The notes beneath the pieces are model-generated. The model was given only the letters and a program-made list of their open reading frames with translations, did not search any database and was not told where the DNA came from. A stretch of DNA of 64,000 nucleotides from Jacaranda mimosifolia (lineage: Eukaryota; Streptophyta; Magnoliopsida; Lamiales; Bignoniaceae). Positions 11,231 to 23,012 of the stretch are shown in pieces (position 1 is the first letter of the stretch; each line of letters opens with the position of its first letter). The position numbers were made by a program, and so were the translations under genes. The DNA lies in contig CM032131.1 in NCBI GenBank assembly GCA_018894105.1, positions 9,202,501 to 9,266,500 on the forward strand, read 5' to 3'.

Positions 11231-11394
11231 ATTCTAAATTATACAATAATATTAAAATCATAAATATATGTAAAATAGTTCAATTCAAAATAAAAATATT
11301 TTATTTATTAATTCAAATATCATAAATAAAAATTATCGATAAAAATTTCAGTTTATCCTCTTAACTATATATGTTTTATTATTTTTTTTCATGT

Positions 11395-11650
11395 TTTTGT
11401 TGACATGGCACGTTGAATTGCCACGTCATTGCCACGTGAGAAAGAAGGAAGACAAATCTAATAATATGGCACCACGTGGTGCCAAATCAGGCGCCACGTA
11501 GGATTAGGCTACTGACGGATGAGTTTCGGGCCCAATTTGTCATCAAATTGCCAAGTTTCAGGATATATTGTATCAATCTTGCGGCCCGAAAAAATAAAAT
11601 CAAAATTTTCCAATGGGGTATAAGTACATGACTGATTTTGTAGTTTTGCC
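11395..11650. repeat. solitary Mutator-like terminal fragment with ACGT-rich palindromes
   Basis: The block contains several CCACGT/ACGTGG motifs and a perfect 16-bp palindrome GGCACCACGTGGTGCC (11468-11483). It then runs into a sequence whose reverse complement starts GGCAAAACTACAAAATCAG, resembling a MULE terminus. No partner end was found. Confidence 0.4.
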
Positions 11651-11936
11651 TAATTTAATTTCCCCTCCATCTTTGTATTCCCCAAAATTTGAGACAAATT
11701 AAAAGCTAACAATTGTTTTTGTTATTAATTCCACATAATAATTTAATTTAATTTCTTACAAAAATTTGATTCCCTCCAAAATGAATTCCATTAATTTTTT
11801 TGAATCCCCCCCCCCCAAATTTTAGCTCCTCCTTTCATTTTTTTGTATAAATAATTTATGCCAAACTTAATTTCTTTTATATTAGATTGTAAAATGAATT
11901 AACATAATTAATTAATAAAAAATAAATAAAAGTATA

Positions 11937-12165
11937 GAATCACTTTAGTCCCTCAAGTTTTACTCTAGAATCACTTTAGTGCCCAACTAACGAAAGTTCA
12001 TCTTTTAGTCGCTAACGTTAATATATTATTTCATTTTAGTCCTCAAAACCACTTTGCGATGGTATTTGACAGGAAAATTGACCAATTTTGACTTTTTAAG
12101 GGCAATATTGTCAATTTAAGGTTTTATGTTCTGCTTTAGGCCTTAATTCAAAATTTTCATTTTTT
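11937..12165. repeat. solitary Mutator-like terminal fragment
   Basis: Repeated 'CACTTTAGTCCC..', 'TTTTAGTCGC' and 'TTTTAGTCCTC' motifs are spaced like the inverted repeats of MULEs A, C and D in this window. A matching opposite end was not found, so it is probably a truncated element or an internal part of MULE B. Confidence 0.4.
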
Positions 12166-12504
12166 AAAGAAAAATTTACATTTTTGTCCCCTATGAAAAT
12201 AGAAAAGGGCAAAAAAAAAAAACAAACGCTTTATGAAAAAAAAAAAAAAAAGCAAAAAACCTTCCTGTATTTTAAAATTATTGTTGCTTAACTTTATAAT
12301 TAATCTATATTGATATCATTTTATTAATATTAAGTAATCATAAAGTCAATCAATATTAGAAAATTTTATTAATATTAATTAATCATAAAGTCAATCAATA
12401 ATTAGAAAGAATGAACTAAATGTGAATAATTAACTTTTTAATTCTAAAATAAAATAGTAAAAATCCTAAAATTATTAACTAGCTAAAGCCTAAAGGGACA
12501 TTAA

Positions 12505-12860
12505 GAAAGTGTTTGGCTAAACTTATTTAAAATGTCTTATAAGCTCTTGAATCTTATAAGATGTTTTGGAGTTTCTGCATCTTATAAGATGTTTTTTGAA
12601 TTTATAAGATACTTAATTTTTTAAAAAAATAATTTCTCAAAGTGTTTGGATAATAAAATCTTAGAGCTTATAAGGTATTAGTAATGATAATTTTATAATT
12701 AAAATGATTAAAATATCTTATAATTTATTATAATTAACAAAACACTTTTTGATAATTTTAGAATTAACGAAATACTTTTTGATATCTTATAAGCCATCAA
12801 ATATCTTATAAAATAATTTGAGAAGTCTATAAACCCACTCAAACGGCTTCTAAATGTTTT
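12505..12860. repeat. possible MITE with CTTATAAG motifs
   Basis: It starts AAAGTGTTTGGCTAAACTTAT and contains many CTTATAAGAT/ATCTTATAAG motifs, ending in a loosely inverted AAACCCACTCAAACGGCTT. Similar material occurs at 15300-15390, 57000-57370 and 62010-62240. No clean target duplication was found. Confidence 0.4.
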
Positions 12861-13559
12861 AAAATATCTAACTATACTCTATAATTATATATAAGATGAA
12901 TATATCATTTCATATTTTTATTTGGTGGGCTTGTACTATTGTTACATAAACTTAGTAATATAGTTATAAGTTTAATAATTTTTTTAAATCCCCATATATT
13001 TAATTAAAATTTTGAAGAACTATTAGCATCCTTAACAAATTTGTAGACATCGGTTGAAAATTTATATTAAAATTCAAAAATATCCTTCAAAAGTTGTTTG
13101 ATTATTTTTCAGACAAAAATAGCCCTCGACTTATTTGTAACTTTAATATGGGGATTTAACTTTAATATTATATAAATTACTCAGAATAAATTTAAATAAT
13201 TTTATTAATAATTTTTTAAAATATTAAATAATCTTTTAATTGAAATTGAGTTAAAAAAATAAAAATTTAAAATCATTGACATATCTAAAGTAATTTAATC
13301 AAATTTAATTAAACATATTTATTAATATAAATTAAAAATAAAAATCAAATCCAACTCTTAATTAAATATGATTTTGTCTTTAAATTACATCTCAATAATA
13401 TTAAAAAATAATATCTAAAATAATTTAATTAGATTAACGATCTAAAAATATCATACTAACAATAGTAGTTTTAAAATATCAATTTCAACTTACCAACCTA
13501 ATAAAAAAGTTATTGATATGATATCTTATTCCTTCTATATACATACATATATATATATA

Positions 13560-13690
13560 TATTTTGCTCCTTCTCCCCCCTTCCCCCCCCCCCCCCAACC
13601 CCCAGGCCAGGCCATGGCCGGCTAGTGGCCAGCGGCCGATCAGCCATGGCCAGGTGGTCGCTGGCCATACCTAGCGGTGAGGGGGGGATT
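13560..13690. other. GC-rich core of MULE B
   Basis: C-tract, then GGCCATGGCCGG, CAGCGGCCGATC and GCCATGGCC repeats, then a G-tract (GAGGGGGGG). It is the same layout as the cores of MULEs A, C and D, and no gene is recognised. Confidence 0.6.
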
Positions 13691-14074
13691 ATATATATAT
13701 TTGTATGATATTTATTTTATATATATTTATATTGATATTATATATATTTATATGATATTTATATTGATATATAAAAATTTTAATTTTTTATGGGGATTTT
13801 GTTATATATTTTTAAATTGTTTTATTATTTTTTTAAAATTTTTTAATGAAGGTTGATTGGGCATTTCAAAATTTGTGGAATTTTTATAAATAAATTAAAT
13901 TTCTGGGGCTGTTGGGTAATTGATTTTTTTTAATTTAACGGTTTTACCTGAACACTAATGGAAGTTGAGGTGCTATCCCAAATGTGTTAAAAAATTAGAG
14001 TTTTGGTCCTATAAGTGCCAACCTAGGTACCAAAAGTGCATACCCCCTATCCAATGGGACCAAAAATGTAAATT

Positions 14075-14790
14075 TTCCAATATAACCAAACACTACGTTA
14101 GCAAAAAAAAAAAACAAAAGTAATGGCTCCATTGAAATGGTAACAATTTTATCTGTGATTTGTGAAATAAGCATTAAACCCTCATGTGAAAAAAAAAATA
14201 GAAAATGACTTCCTTATATTTTATAAAACCACGCACATTACCTCCCCCTCCACATTTGTTGCCCATTTAACATAATTTTAATATAAAAATACCAATTTAC
14301 CCTTAATCATTTTACATATATATAATTCAATTTAAATAACTTTTTATTATCACATTTTATTTATTTTTTCTTTTTTTTCATTCTTTTCTTTTCTTTTTAT
14401 TCTCATCTCTCTCTTCTTCCTTTATTTCATATATTTCTCATTTTATACATATATATAAATTTATCATTGTTTATCATTTCTCATTATTTCATATATTCTC
14501 ATTTTATACATATTTATATATATATAAATTTATCTATAAAATTTTAAATAATTTTTATTTTTATCTTTTTTCTTTCTAATTATTCGTACATGTACACTTA
14601 TTTTTTCTATTTATACTTATTCACGTATATATTATAAATATATATAAATTTATCTGTAAAATTTAAATTACTTTTATTTTTACCTATTTTTTCTATTTAT
14701 TCATTCCGAATTAAATAATATTTAATATTTATAAAAATATATATAATATAATTTTTTATTCATACTTATATACACATATAGTGTATATAT
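14075..14790. other. AT- and CT-rich spacer in the CACTA left arm
   Basis: Pyrimidine-rich tracts (14360-14420) and TATATA simple repeats (14440-14780). No gene or element ends are recognised. Confidence 0.5.
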
Positions 14791-15030
14791 ATACACCACA
14801 AGAAAATAGGTTAATCGCGGCATATATTTTGTGACGGTTTGTCTTAGCTGCTGCAAAATATTAATTTGACGGTGGTTAAACGACAATTTATCCAAACTGC
14901 CGTTGAATTAGCCATTTAGCGGCAGTTTCGAAAAATCACCTCGAAATTCATAATAAATGGCCGGGTTAGTGTAACCGCCACTGAATGAATAACTTCACGC
15001 CAGTTTTTCTAAACTGCCACAATTAATAAT
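14791..15030. repeat. possible truncated CACTA terminus
   Basis: It begins CACCACAAGAAAATAGG, close to the common plant CACTA end CACTACAAGAAAA. It continues with inverted copies of a GGCAGTTT/AAACTGCC motif, as in CACTA subterminal repeats. No opposite end was seen before 16355, so it is probably a fragment. Confidence 0.4.
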
Positions 15031-15920
15031 ATTGTTTCTTTAGCTTATTAGATTACCCTTTGTTTTTTACTTTAAAGGGTTTTGTCCACAATTTCTTAAT
15101 ATATATATACATATATGTAATGCCAATTATTTTTTATAAATATATTTTTTTTTTATAAATTTCTAAAATAATGTGTTTTATATTATAAGCTCATCTACAA
15201 AATGTAAAGAGGTATTCACTTATTTTTAAAATTTGAACATGCTCCTGTAATAATTTAGACTGTATGAATTTTAAGTTTTTATTTTATTCATACATTGCAA
15301 GGCTTATTTTAAAAGATAAAATCTGATATTTTTATAAGCTTAAAAAACTCTTATAATATCTTTTGCTTAAAAACTTAGCAAAACACCCACTTAGTCTATA
15401 TTTCTATTTGTCTGTTAATATTATATATTTTGATTAATGAAATGAATTATTATAGTATTTTCTTTACTCAAAACTTGCAATGCAAAAATATTACTCCTTT
15501 ACCTAACAATTTATATATACATATATGTAATAAAATTTCTTTGCTTTATGCAGCTATGTTATATAATTATCCCACACTTTTTGTTTATTTCTTTTAGTTC
15601 ACCATTTGATACTCTTATTTTATTTATTCAAATGACAATTACTATTTTATTTTTAAAAATAATAATATTATTCTAAAATATTCTAATAAACTAATTATGT
15701 CATATCATTAATTTTCAAAATTTATTTTTAATAGTGTAAAAAAATTCACACCTTTTACTCTTCTGACTAATATTTTTTATAATTTTATTTTATTTATATT
15801 AAGAACTAGGGATATAAATAAGACGAGACGATTCGCGAACAGTTCGAGCTTGTCAGTTAAATGAGCTAAGCCAAGCTTAATAAGTACAAGTATCTATGCA
15901 CATATTTATGTTAACAAATA
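15031..15920. other. AT-rich spacer, no gene seen
   Basis: AT-rich with short CTTATAAG-type stretches near 15300-15390. Around 15830-15890 it contains a fragment with CGAGACGATTCGCG and GAGCTTGTC, resembling common dispersed plant repeats. Nothing coding was found. Confidence 0.5.
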
Positions 15921-16280
15921 TCAGTTGTAGCCAAGTTGGTAAGTGACTTGTTGCGGGCGTGGGCAGGTGTGGGTTCGAGTCCTTGCAGTAGATTTTGAGC
16001 TTCCATTTCCAGCAGGTGCGGGCGGGCTGTGGGATGGTGCATTGGTACTTCTAGCCCAAAAATCGTTGGGCCTAGTGTTCTTCAGCCCATCGTGCCTTGG
16101 CCCATTCAGGCAGCCCTGCTTGCGAAACCCAGCCTTCAATTCAGTGCCAAGTCTATCAGTCAAGCCCTGATATTGGGCTTCGGCCAGTTGGAGTGCCCCA
16201 TGGGAAGACAACCCAATTAATGTTGGGCCTACCTGCTAGCAGCCCAGCGCCAGAGATATTAGGCCTGAAAAATTAATGTA
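15921..16280 (+). mobile_element. tRNA-derived SINE-like sequence
   Basis: TAGCCAAGTTGG (15928-15939) fits the RNA polymerase III A box, and GGTTCGAGTCC (15972-15982) fits the B box, at tRNA-like spacing. The following 300 bp is GC-richer than its surroundings and unrelated to a tRNA body, as in a SINE. The 3' end and target duplication were not found, so the right limit is approximate. Confidence 0.5.
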
Positions 16281-16355
16281 TTACATGTGCTAAATGTAAG
16301 AAAACTTTTAAACTCTTTCGTAACGAAACTCTTAGCTATCTATTCTATTAGTACC

Positions 16356-17045
16356 TAATGATGGTGAAATCGGTTTGGTATTCGAATTAGATACTGCTTT
16401 TCGATGGTCTGACCTCTCTGGTCGATGTAATGTGGTAGATGAGCTGAGTCCTACAATCATGAACACACGTTAGGCTCGCCGAAGAGCCCTCGGCTTAGGC
16501 ACTCTGACGCTTAAGTCAGTTATATATTCGACCGAAAGAGCAACAGAGTGAGGGCTTTTGTGTATAGAGAATGACATACCTTTAATGGGCTAGAATGAGG
16601 ATATTTATAGTCTTCTCCCAGTGGGGATTAGTCTAAGATGCCCTTGGCATGTTGTAACGGCCTTTGTCCTTGCATGGGGGCCATTAAGTCATCTTCCACC
16701 TTTGTACTATTCCAGGTGGCTACCTTTCCAGGTTTTAGGGGCAGAATAGGACATTGTACACGCGCCTCCTCTTTGGTGCGATAGTATGGGTGGTACTAGG
16801 GTGGCGTTCTCCACTAATGTGGAGGCATACTATCTGTCAGAGCATTTAATGCGGTAACAGAAGTCATACGTCCGATCGACCTCCTAGGTCGATCAAACAC
16901 TGGAGTTGCTGGGAGGTCTATCGGTTGGTTGATTGGGGTTGACCCTTGTCGATGGCGAAATTGGGCCCAGTATGTAAGACGGGCCTGCTGCTACATCTTT
17001 GGTCCTGTGGTCTATAGGCCAAACACATTTGGTTATCCCATATCA
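16356..17045 (-). repeat. 3' LTR of the gypsy element
   Basis: Homologous to 26081-26768. Read on the + strand it begins TAATGATGGTG, where the other LTR has TGATGATGGTG, and ends CCCATATCA. The two LTRs show roughly one difference in ten over their first 190 bases, so the insertion is not recent. Confidence 0.92.
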
Positions 17046-17258
17046 TGAGTCCCACCCACTTTTGAATGCTAAACGAGGGAATCGATGAGAAGTATTGGGG
17101 AGTAGTCAGTTGAACGGTTGCGTGGGCTCATCAACGAGGGTTTTTTGAAAGTCGACCTGGGTTTTGCGCATTAAATGAGTGGTTACATCGTGTAGCGCGT
17201 GCCGCGGGATGGTGGTTACAGCATTATTACAGCCGCTTGGATTCCAGCGCTCGTGCGC

Positions 17259-17269
17259 CTATAAATAGG
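17259..17269 (+). promoter_or_regulatory. possible TATA box for the antisense ORF
   Basis: CTATAAATAGG lies about 210 bp inside the 3' LTR, on the strand of the antisense ORF and upstream of it. Position and sequence fit a plant core promoter; activity is not shown. Confidence 0.45.
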
Positions 17270-17429
17270 CGTTGTGAAAATAGCTATTTTTACTTTTACC
17301 GTCTTTGCATCTATCGAGTGTCTAGCCAACTGCTTTTGCTGCTAGCACCTTCTGCTCTTTAGTTCACCAACTCAGTAAGTCCTTTCTTTCCGCCTTCAAG
17401 TATTCTTAGATTTGTTGTCATAAAGCTGA

Positions 17430-19872
17430 ATTTATCTGATTCTGAGAGTAGCCATGAGAGGGATAGTGAGTCTACTCACTCTGACCGACCTGGGCGTTTG
17501 TCAAAGGGGTCAAGTAGCTCGTCAAACGATAGCTTGAGTTCTAGTAGCTAGAGCAGCGATCGCGGGGGCGTTGGAGCTAGGTCGAGTCAGGTTCCTCCAT
17601 CACAGGGTCAATTATTCACCCAACACCATTATAGCGAGATAGTGTCAATCATTACCCCTATTGATTTAAGACGTATTAGGCAGTTATACCATATTCCTCC
17701 TGAGTATGAAGTATTGACACCTGGGGCATCTGGTCGAATGCATCGACCCTCGGCGGGTTGTATTACTGTGTTTGAGGATACCATTAAGTGTGGCCTTAGA
17801 TTTCCTTTAGGTGCAGATGTAGTCGAATTGCACAGGGATCTGCAAGTGTGTATAACCCAATTGTTGCCAAACTGTTTTTCAACCATGTACAGTTTTATTG
17901 TTCTGATGCACTTTTTCGACCAGCCAGCCAACTTTGATAATTTTTTGAACTTTTGCTATCTTTCTATGTCCCACAAGTCGGGTAGCACTGACGAGTCGGG
18001 TTTCTATTACCTAACTGCTCGACCCCATCGTAAATTCCTCATAACCCCAGCTTCTTCCTATGGGCAAGAATGGAAAAAGCGTTACCTATTTGTTCGAGTT
18101 GCTGGGGGGTTCAATATTCCGAGGGTTTGGTGGATGGGCCATGTCGAGATGCCTGGTAACCTGACTCCGACCTGGCCTAACACATTCATACGGGACTTGG
18201 TCGAGTTTGGTCAGATGGAGGCCTCGGTGTTTATCGAGGGGAGGAATCTGGTGTTGGCTGGGTTGTCGCCCGCCCAATTAAATTTGCGTGTGGACGACCG
18301 ACTAGGTAGATTGTGCTGCTTATAGTTTGTTATTCTTTCTATTTTTCTGTTCGGCTTTAACCGTGTTTATTATGTTGTTTGGCAGATCGCGACGAGATCA
18401 TGAACCGCTCGAGGGCTGAAGCTTTGGCACGAGCAGAAAGGAGCCTTGGCGACAGCGGCTGTTGAGGTGCTTCTGCGGTCGAGGCACCTCAACCTAAGGC
18501 AACAACACCTTCGCCTTCGCCAACTCCATCGCCCGCTCGACCCGCCGCAACCGCAAGCAGCAGCTCGGCTGGTCGGGGGAAGAGAGCTATGGCAGAACAT
18601 GTGGGACCTGGCCCAAAAAGGGCAGGGCCACGGGGTCGGGCCAACCGTTAGGCTACGATCTATTTGGGTAGCGCGGGGATGACTTGCTGTTCCACTTGCC
18701 CAAACTGCCCTCGCCTAAGTTTGGGCCTGAGCCTAGCATGGCCATGCACAACTCGCTGTCAATGGAGACGAGAGGGTCGACGAGCGCTGCCCCTTTAAAA
18801 GTGCTAATGGCTGGGCAGTTCCTAGCTGACCAGAGGAAGTTGATGGGGCTAAGCCAGGACGCTACTCTTCGGGCATTGGCTTATCACTCCAACATGGTAA
18901 GGTTTTGGTCGAGTAGATTATATTGTTGAATGTTGATTTCTGGCCAAGTATTGTATTCTCACCAGCCATGCTGTCTTTCAGGTCGGCCAGTTAGGATATC
19001 ATTTTTACAGGCGGTCAGACCTGGCCTTAGTTGATCGCGAGCACCTGCAGGCTGGCGGGGATGTGGAGACTCTCAAGGCTCAACTCAAGTCTTCATAAAT
19101 GAAAGTCGAGGAGTTGGCCAAGCAGATCGAGGAGTTGAACAGGCAGCTCCAAGTGAGGGATAGCCAGTTGGTTGCCTCTATCGAGGAGAGGACCAAGATG
19201 GATGAGCTGCTGAAGTAGGCTCGATTAGATAGGCAGGTCGCTTACAATTCTGGTCGATCTACGGGTCGAAATGCTGCCTCTGATGAGGCTCGAGCTGAGT
19301 TCTACCAGAAGCTACCGCTGATGCGACGGGAGGCAGTGCATCAATTTATGTTGAGCTCGGCATTCCAGGATACGAGCATTGTGTTTGCACTCGACGACGC
19401 CCATAATTCTTTCGGGAAGGCCATTAAACAGTTGCATTTTCTAGGCTACTCCTTCCGACCAAAAGACAGGGATCGCCTCAGTCACCTGCTCGCCGAGCAG
19501 CTACAACCCTATCCAGAGGACGAGGGAGGTGCTGAGGGTGAATGTGTGGAGGCCACCGTGGGGGTTGTGGAGGTTCCGCCTGCTGCGCCTTTGATAGATG
19601 AACATAGGAGGTAGGCTGAGATCGAGAAGAGGTTGGAGGCGATTGCCAAAGAATTTGACTTTGCCAATGACTTCGTATTCGAGGTCAATGAGGGAATGGT
19701 CGACGCAGCTCAATATCTTTCTCCTCTGGACGGGCGCTTTCTAGCCGACGTGGTTGGTCTTTCTCAGCCGGCGACCGCCGCTTTCTCTGTTGCAGTTGCC
19801 ATGTTCGAGCCAGTTCCCATTCCAATCCCCTCGAGCGATGAGCTCAAGCAAGCCATTGATGAAGGCACTTAA
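17430..19872 (+). pseudogene. Antisense ORF of the Tat-type element, three-exon structure, broken
   Basis: This gene is read opposite to the retrotransposon. A Ser-rich leader (about 17430-17640, with one TAG) leads into an open block 17642-18305 containing LRRIRQLYHIPPEYEVLTPG and GLRFPLGADVVELHRDL. This resembles the plant-transposon-like protein often found antisense in Tat elements. Splice-like signals define introns 18306-18385 (GTAGAT..GGCAG) and 18897-18981 (GTAAGG..TTTCAG); the second joins codons in frame. Exon 2 (18386-18896) is Pro/Ser-rich and frameshifted. Exon 3 (18982-19872) is one frame with stops near 19096, 19216 and 19612 and a heptad-like coiled coil (VEELAKQIEELNRQLQ). 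Its function in these elements is unknown. The assignment rests on position, strand and the N-terminal motif. Confidence 0.75.
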
Positions 19873-20600
19873 GGTGCGGGCTATGAGGGCGTCGGGTCGA
19901 GCTGACGTTGCTGCTGCTTAAATGGTGTAATTGTAATTGTTGTTGTTTTTGACTGATGCAAACAATTTTTGATTATGTATAATGAATGTTTTCTGCATTT
20001 GAACGAAGTGCTTCCTCAAGCTTTCTGACTTTGACTGCCTTTATTCTATTGCATGAATGCATTTACAGATTTGCCAAGATTAATTCAAGGTCCTTATCGA
20101 GTAAATTGTAACTAATATGCAATTTGATGAGTCAAAGATAGTGATCTACCACCTCGTGTGCGTAATTAAGCGAAATAGTTAATAATCTTTACCTTTGCAA
20201 ACCGTTGCGTCGATTGTTCTGTTAGACAAATTAATTAATGATAAACTTGAAGTAATTTAGCGACTACGTGGTCGATTTTAGGTAATTGCTGATAAGCTTC
20301 AAATAATTTAACAATTATAGGGTTGATTGCAGACCATTGCGTCGATCTCCTGATTAGGTCAAACAATTAATGACAAGCTTGATATAATTTAGCGACTACG
20401 GGGTCGGCAAGTTGGTCTCAGCATCTGAGCCTCAACTTTATGGCTTGGAGCTTGCTTGGTCGACTACGGGGTCGACAATGAGTAGTTTGGTTATATCGGT
20501 GAATATGTATAATCGGCTTATGTGAAAGTTTTTCTTGGACTTTTCATTTCTGTAACGGAATACAATGGTGGCCTGTGGCTGATTTACACATAAAATTTCT
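19873..20600. other. non-coding part of the gypsy element between antisense ORF and integrase
   Basis: No frame of interest. A phrase with 'TTTAGCGACTACGGGGTCG' recurs several times (about 20255-20480), a loose internal repeat. It probably includes the converging 3' regions of the two opposed transcripts. Confidence 0.5.
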
Positions 20601-20606
20601 TTAAAT

Positions 20607-21900
20607 TTATAGCGTTCTAAGGTCGTGGCAGCTCGTTGCCCGCATGTCTGCTAGCCGGTATGCACTGTGTTTTGATATCTTGACCACAGAGTAAGGTCCC
20701 TCCCACTTTGAGTTGGGTTTTCCCACATTTTTTGACACTTCTACCTTCATGAGGACCAGGTCGCCGACTTTGAAATTATGAGGTCGAACTGTTCTATTGT
20801 ATAGTTCCACCATATTCTACCAGTATGCTGTATCGTATTATAGGCTATGTGGCGTAGCTCGTCGATGGTGATTAGGTCTAAGGTCCTTTCTGTTGCATTC
20901 CTGATTGGATTACAGTGAATCACCCGGGCTATGTGTTGGACTAGTTCGGATGGGATTACTGCTTCGGATAGACCAAGCTGTAGGGGCTACAGCCTGTAGC
21001 TATTTGCAAAGTAGTCCTATATGCCCAAGCACCCCGAGTATGTCATCTGCCCAACTTGCTCCTATGCCTGCTATTCGGGCTTTGATGTGGTCGAGAACTG
21101 TTCTGTTCGTGACCTCCGTCTGGCCGTTAGCCTGGGGGTTCCCTACCGACGTGAAGTGCTGGTTGATTCCCAAGGTCTCACACCATTTTCTTGTGTTTTT
21201 ACTCTGAAATTGGGCTCCATTATTAGAAATGAGGACTTTAGGCAATCCAAACTGACAAATTATGTTTTTCCAAATAAAGCTCTTAATGGCCGCGTTGGTG
21301 ATTTTCGGGACTGTTTCATCTTCGACCCATTTAGTGAAGTACTGAACTGCGACGATGATGAATTTCTACTAAGAGAAAGTTTTTGGGAGAGACCCAATTA
21401 TATCGATCCCCCACTGGTCGAAGGGCCATACAATCTGGACATTCACCATCGACGCGGCTGGTTGGTGCAGTATGCTCGAGTGGACCTGACATGATGGGTA
21501 TTTCTTAGCGTAGTCGACCGAATCCTATAGCAAAGTGGGCCAAAAGTAACCGTAATGGATAACTTTGTGGGCTAAGGACCGACCTCCGAAATGGTTGCCG
21601 CAGATGCCGGCGTGAATCTCATGCATCACTTCGCCTACCTCCTCAGGAGTAAGGCATCTTAGTGGTGGCCTGATATTGACCTCCTATAGAGTTGTTTGTG
21701 TTTGTCAAGGGTAAACTGGCTGCCAGTCCTCTAAGCCTGCGAGCCTCCTTCTCATCGTTGGGGACCGTCCTTTGACTTAGGTAGAGCTTAATTGGGTCTT
21801 GCCAAGATGGAGACTCCTCGACCAAACCGACAAGGTTCTAGTCGACCGCTTGGATACACGGTTTGTTGGCCACCAAGAACGTTATGGTTCTTTACCTAGT
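20607..21900 (-). pseudogene. gypsy integrase, broken
   Basis: The minus strand shows, in order, pieces of the integrase core with DQWGIDIIGSLPKTF and FTKWVE, then GLPKVLISNNGAQFQS (NNGAQF is the second catalytic Asp region, with Asp changed to Asn), and GNPQANGQTEVTNRT with the catalytic Glu. Toward 20607 comes the C-terminal block HNFKVGDLVLMKV and KWEGPYSV. Several stops and frame changes separate these parts. Integrase inserts the cDNA copy; this one is inactive. Confidence 0.9.
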
Positions 21901-22079
21901 TCCCTTCGTTGAGCTTACCAATTTTGAGAGTGCATCTGCCCGTTCATTTTTCATTCGAGGTACGTGGCTTAGAGTAAAGCTCTTAAATGCCTATTATAAC
22001 TGTTTTACTTTGGCTAGGTATTGGCTCATTTTGGTTTCTTTGGCCTCGAAATTCCCTTCCACTTGCTCTGCGACCAGCT

Positions 22080-22290
22080 AGGAATCGGTGATTGCTACTG
22101 GCTGCTATACTCCCCGAGCTGCTGCCATGTTCATCCCATTTATGAGAGCCTCATACTTTGCTTCATTGTTGGTAACTAGGAAGTCGAGCTTTATGGCGAT
22201 TGGGGAATGGAGAGAAATTATGATTCCACCTCCTGATGCGGTTGTCGAGCCGTCGACGTGGAATGTCCATACCGACGGACTTTAGTTGTG
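22080..22290 (-). pseudogene. second (archaeal-type) RNase H domain of the gypsy element
   Basis: The minus strand reads WTFHVDGSTTASGGG, then NNEAKYEALINGMNMA, a TAG stop, then VAITDS. These supply the first Asp, the Glu and the second Asp of an RNase H fold, between the ordinary RNase H (22438-22623) and integrase. A second RNase H in this position is a known mark of the Tat lineage. Confidence 0.8.
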
Positions 22291-22437
22291 GAGGTCTGGG
22301 AGGTCGAGTCTCTCGGCCACAAAATCAACTAGTACTTGCACTTTTATGGCTATTTGTGATTGGAAAGTGATGTCGAATTCCCCAACCTCAATTGCCCACT
22401 TTGTAAGTCATCTTGACGTGTCTGGTTTCGATAGTAA

Positions 22438-22879
22438 TTATTTCAATGGTTGATTGGTCAGGACTACAATCACGTGAGACTGGAAATAAGGTCGCAGCTT
22501 TCGTGCAGTCGTGACCAAGGTGAGAGCGAACTTCTTGATCTCCAAATAATTGTGTTTGGGCCCGTGCAAAGACTTGCTGCAGTAGTACACAGGATGGTGA
22601 GTTCCACCTTTCTTTGATATCAATACGAAACTGATTGAGGCGGCGAATACGACCAGATTAAGCTATAGCACTGCCCCCAGTTTAGGCTTGGCGAGCATAG
22701 GCGGCGAGGACAAGTATTGCTTGAGTTCGAGCAAGGCCTGATCGCATTGCAGAGTCCATTGAAATCGTGATTTCTTCGTGTTCCTGAGTATTTTGAATGA
22801 AGGTAGGCTCTTGTCGACCAATCGAGCGATGAACTGCCCGAGTGCTATGATCCTGCCGACCAGGCGCTGCACATCTCAA
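22438..22879 (-). pseudogene. gypsy reverse transcriptase thumb and first RNase H
   Basis: The block 22872-22663 reads RLVGRIIALGQFIARLVDKS and CDQALLELKQYLSSPPML, the connection between reverse transcriptase and RNase H. The block 22623-22438 reads HHPVYYCSKSLHGPKHNYLE and ALTLVTTARKLRPYFQSH, the gypsy RNase H region. A short gap with frame disruption (22624-22662) separates them. Confidence 0.88.
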
Positions 22880-23012
22880 ACAATATGAGGAGGGGCGATG
22901 TCTAAAATTGCCTGGATCTTATGCAGGTTGGCCTCGATCCCCCTCTAATTGACCATATAACTGAGGAATTTGCTTCCACGAACCCCAAACATGCATTTAT
23001 TGGGGTTGAGCT

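Larger units (their letters stand above)
12166..14074. mobile_element. MULE B: degraded Mutator-like element
   Basis: The right end, read inverted, starts GGAAAATTTACATTTTTGG and continues with spaced 'TTTTGGTCCC' motifs to about 13930. The left end shows only ~22 matching bases (AAAATTTACATTTTTGTCCC, 12170-12190). The interior 13000-13130 resembles the left arms of MULEs C and D. A GC-rich core with GGCCATGGCC sits at 13560-13690. No target duplication was found, so the left limit is uncertain. Confidence 0.5.

Noticed and set aside
18370..18682. Arg- or Leu-rich frames on both strands
   Set aside because: They are alternate frames of the Pro/Ser-rich second exon of the antisense ORF.
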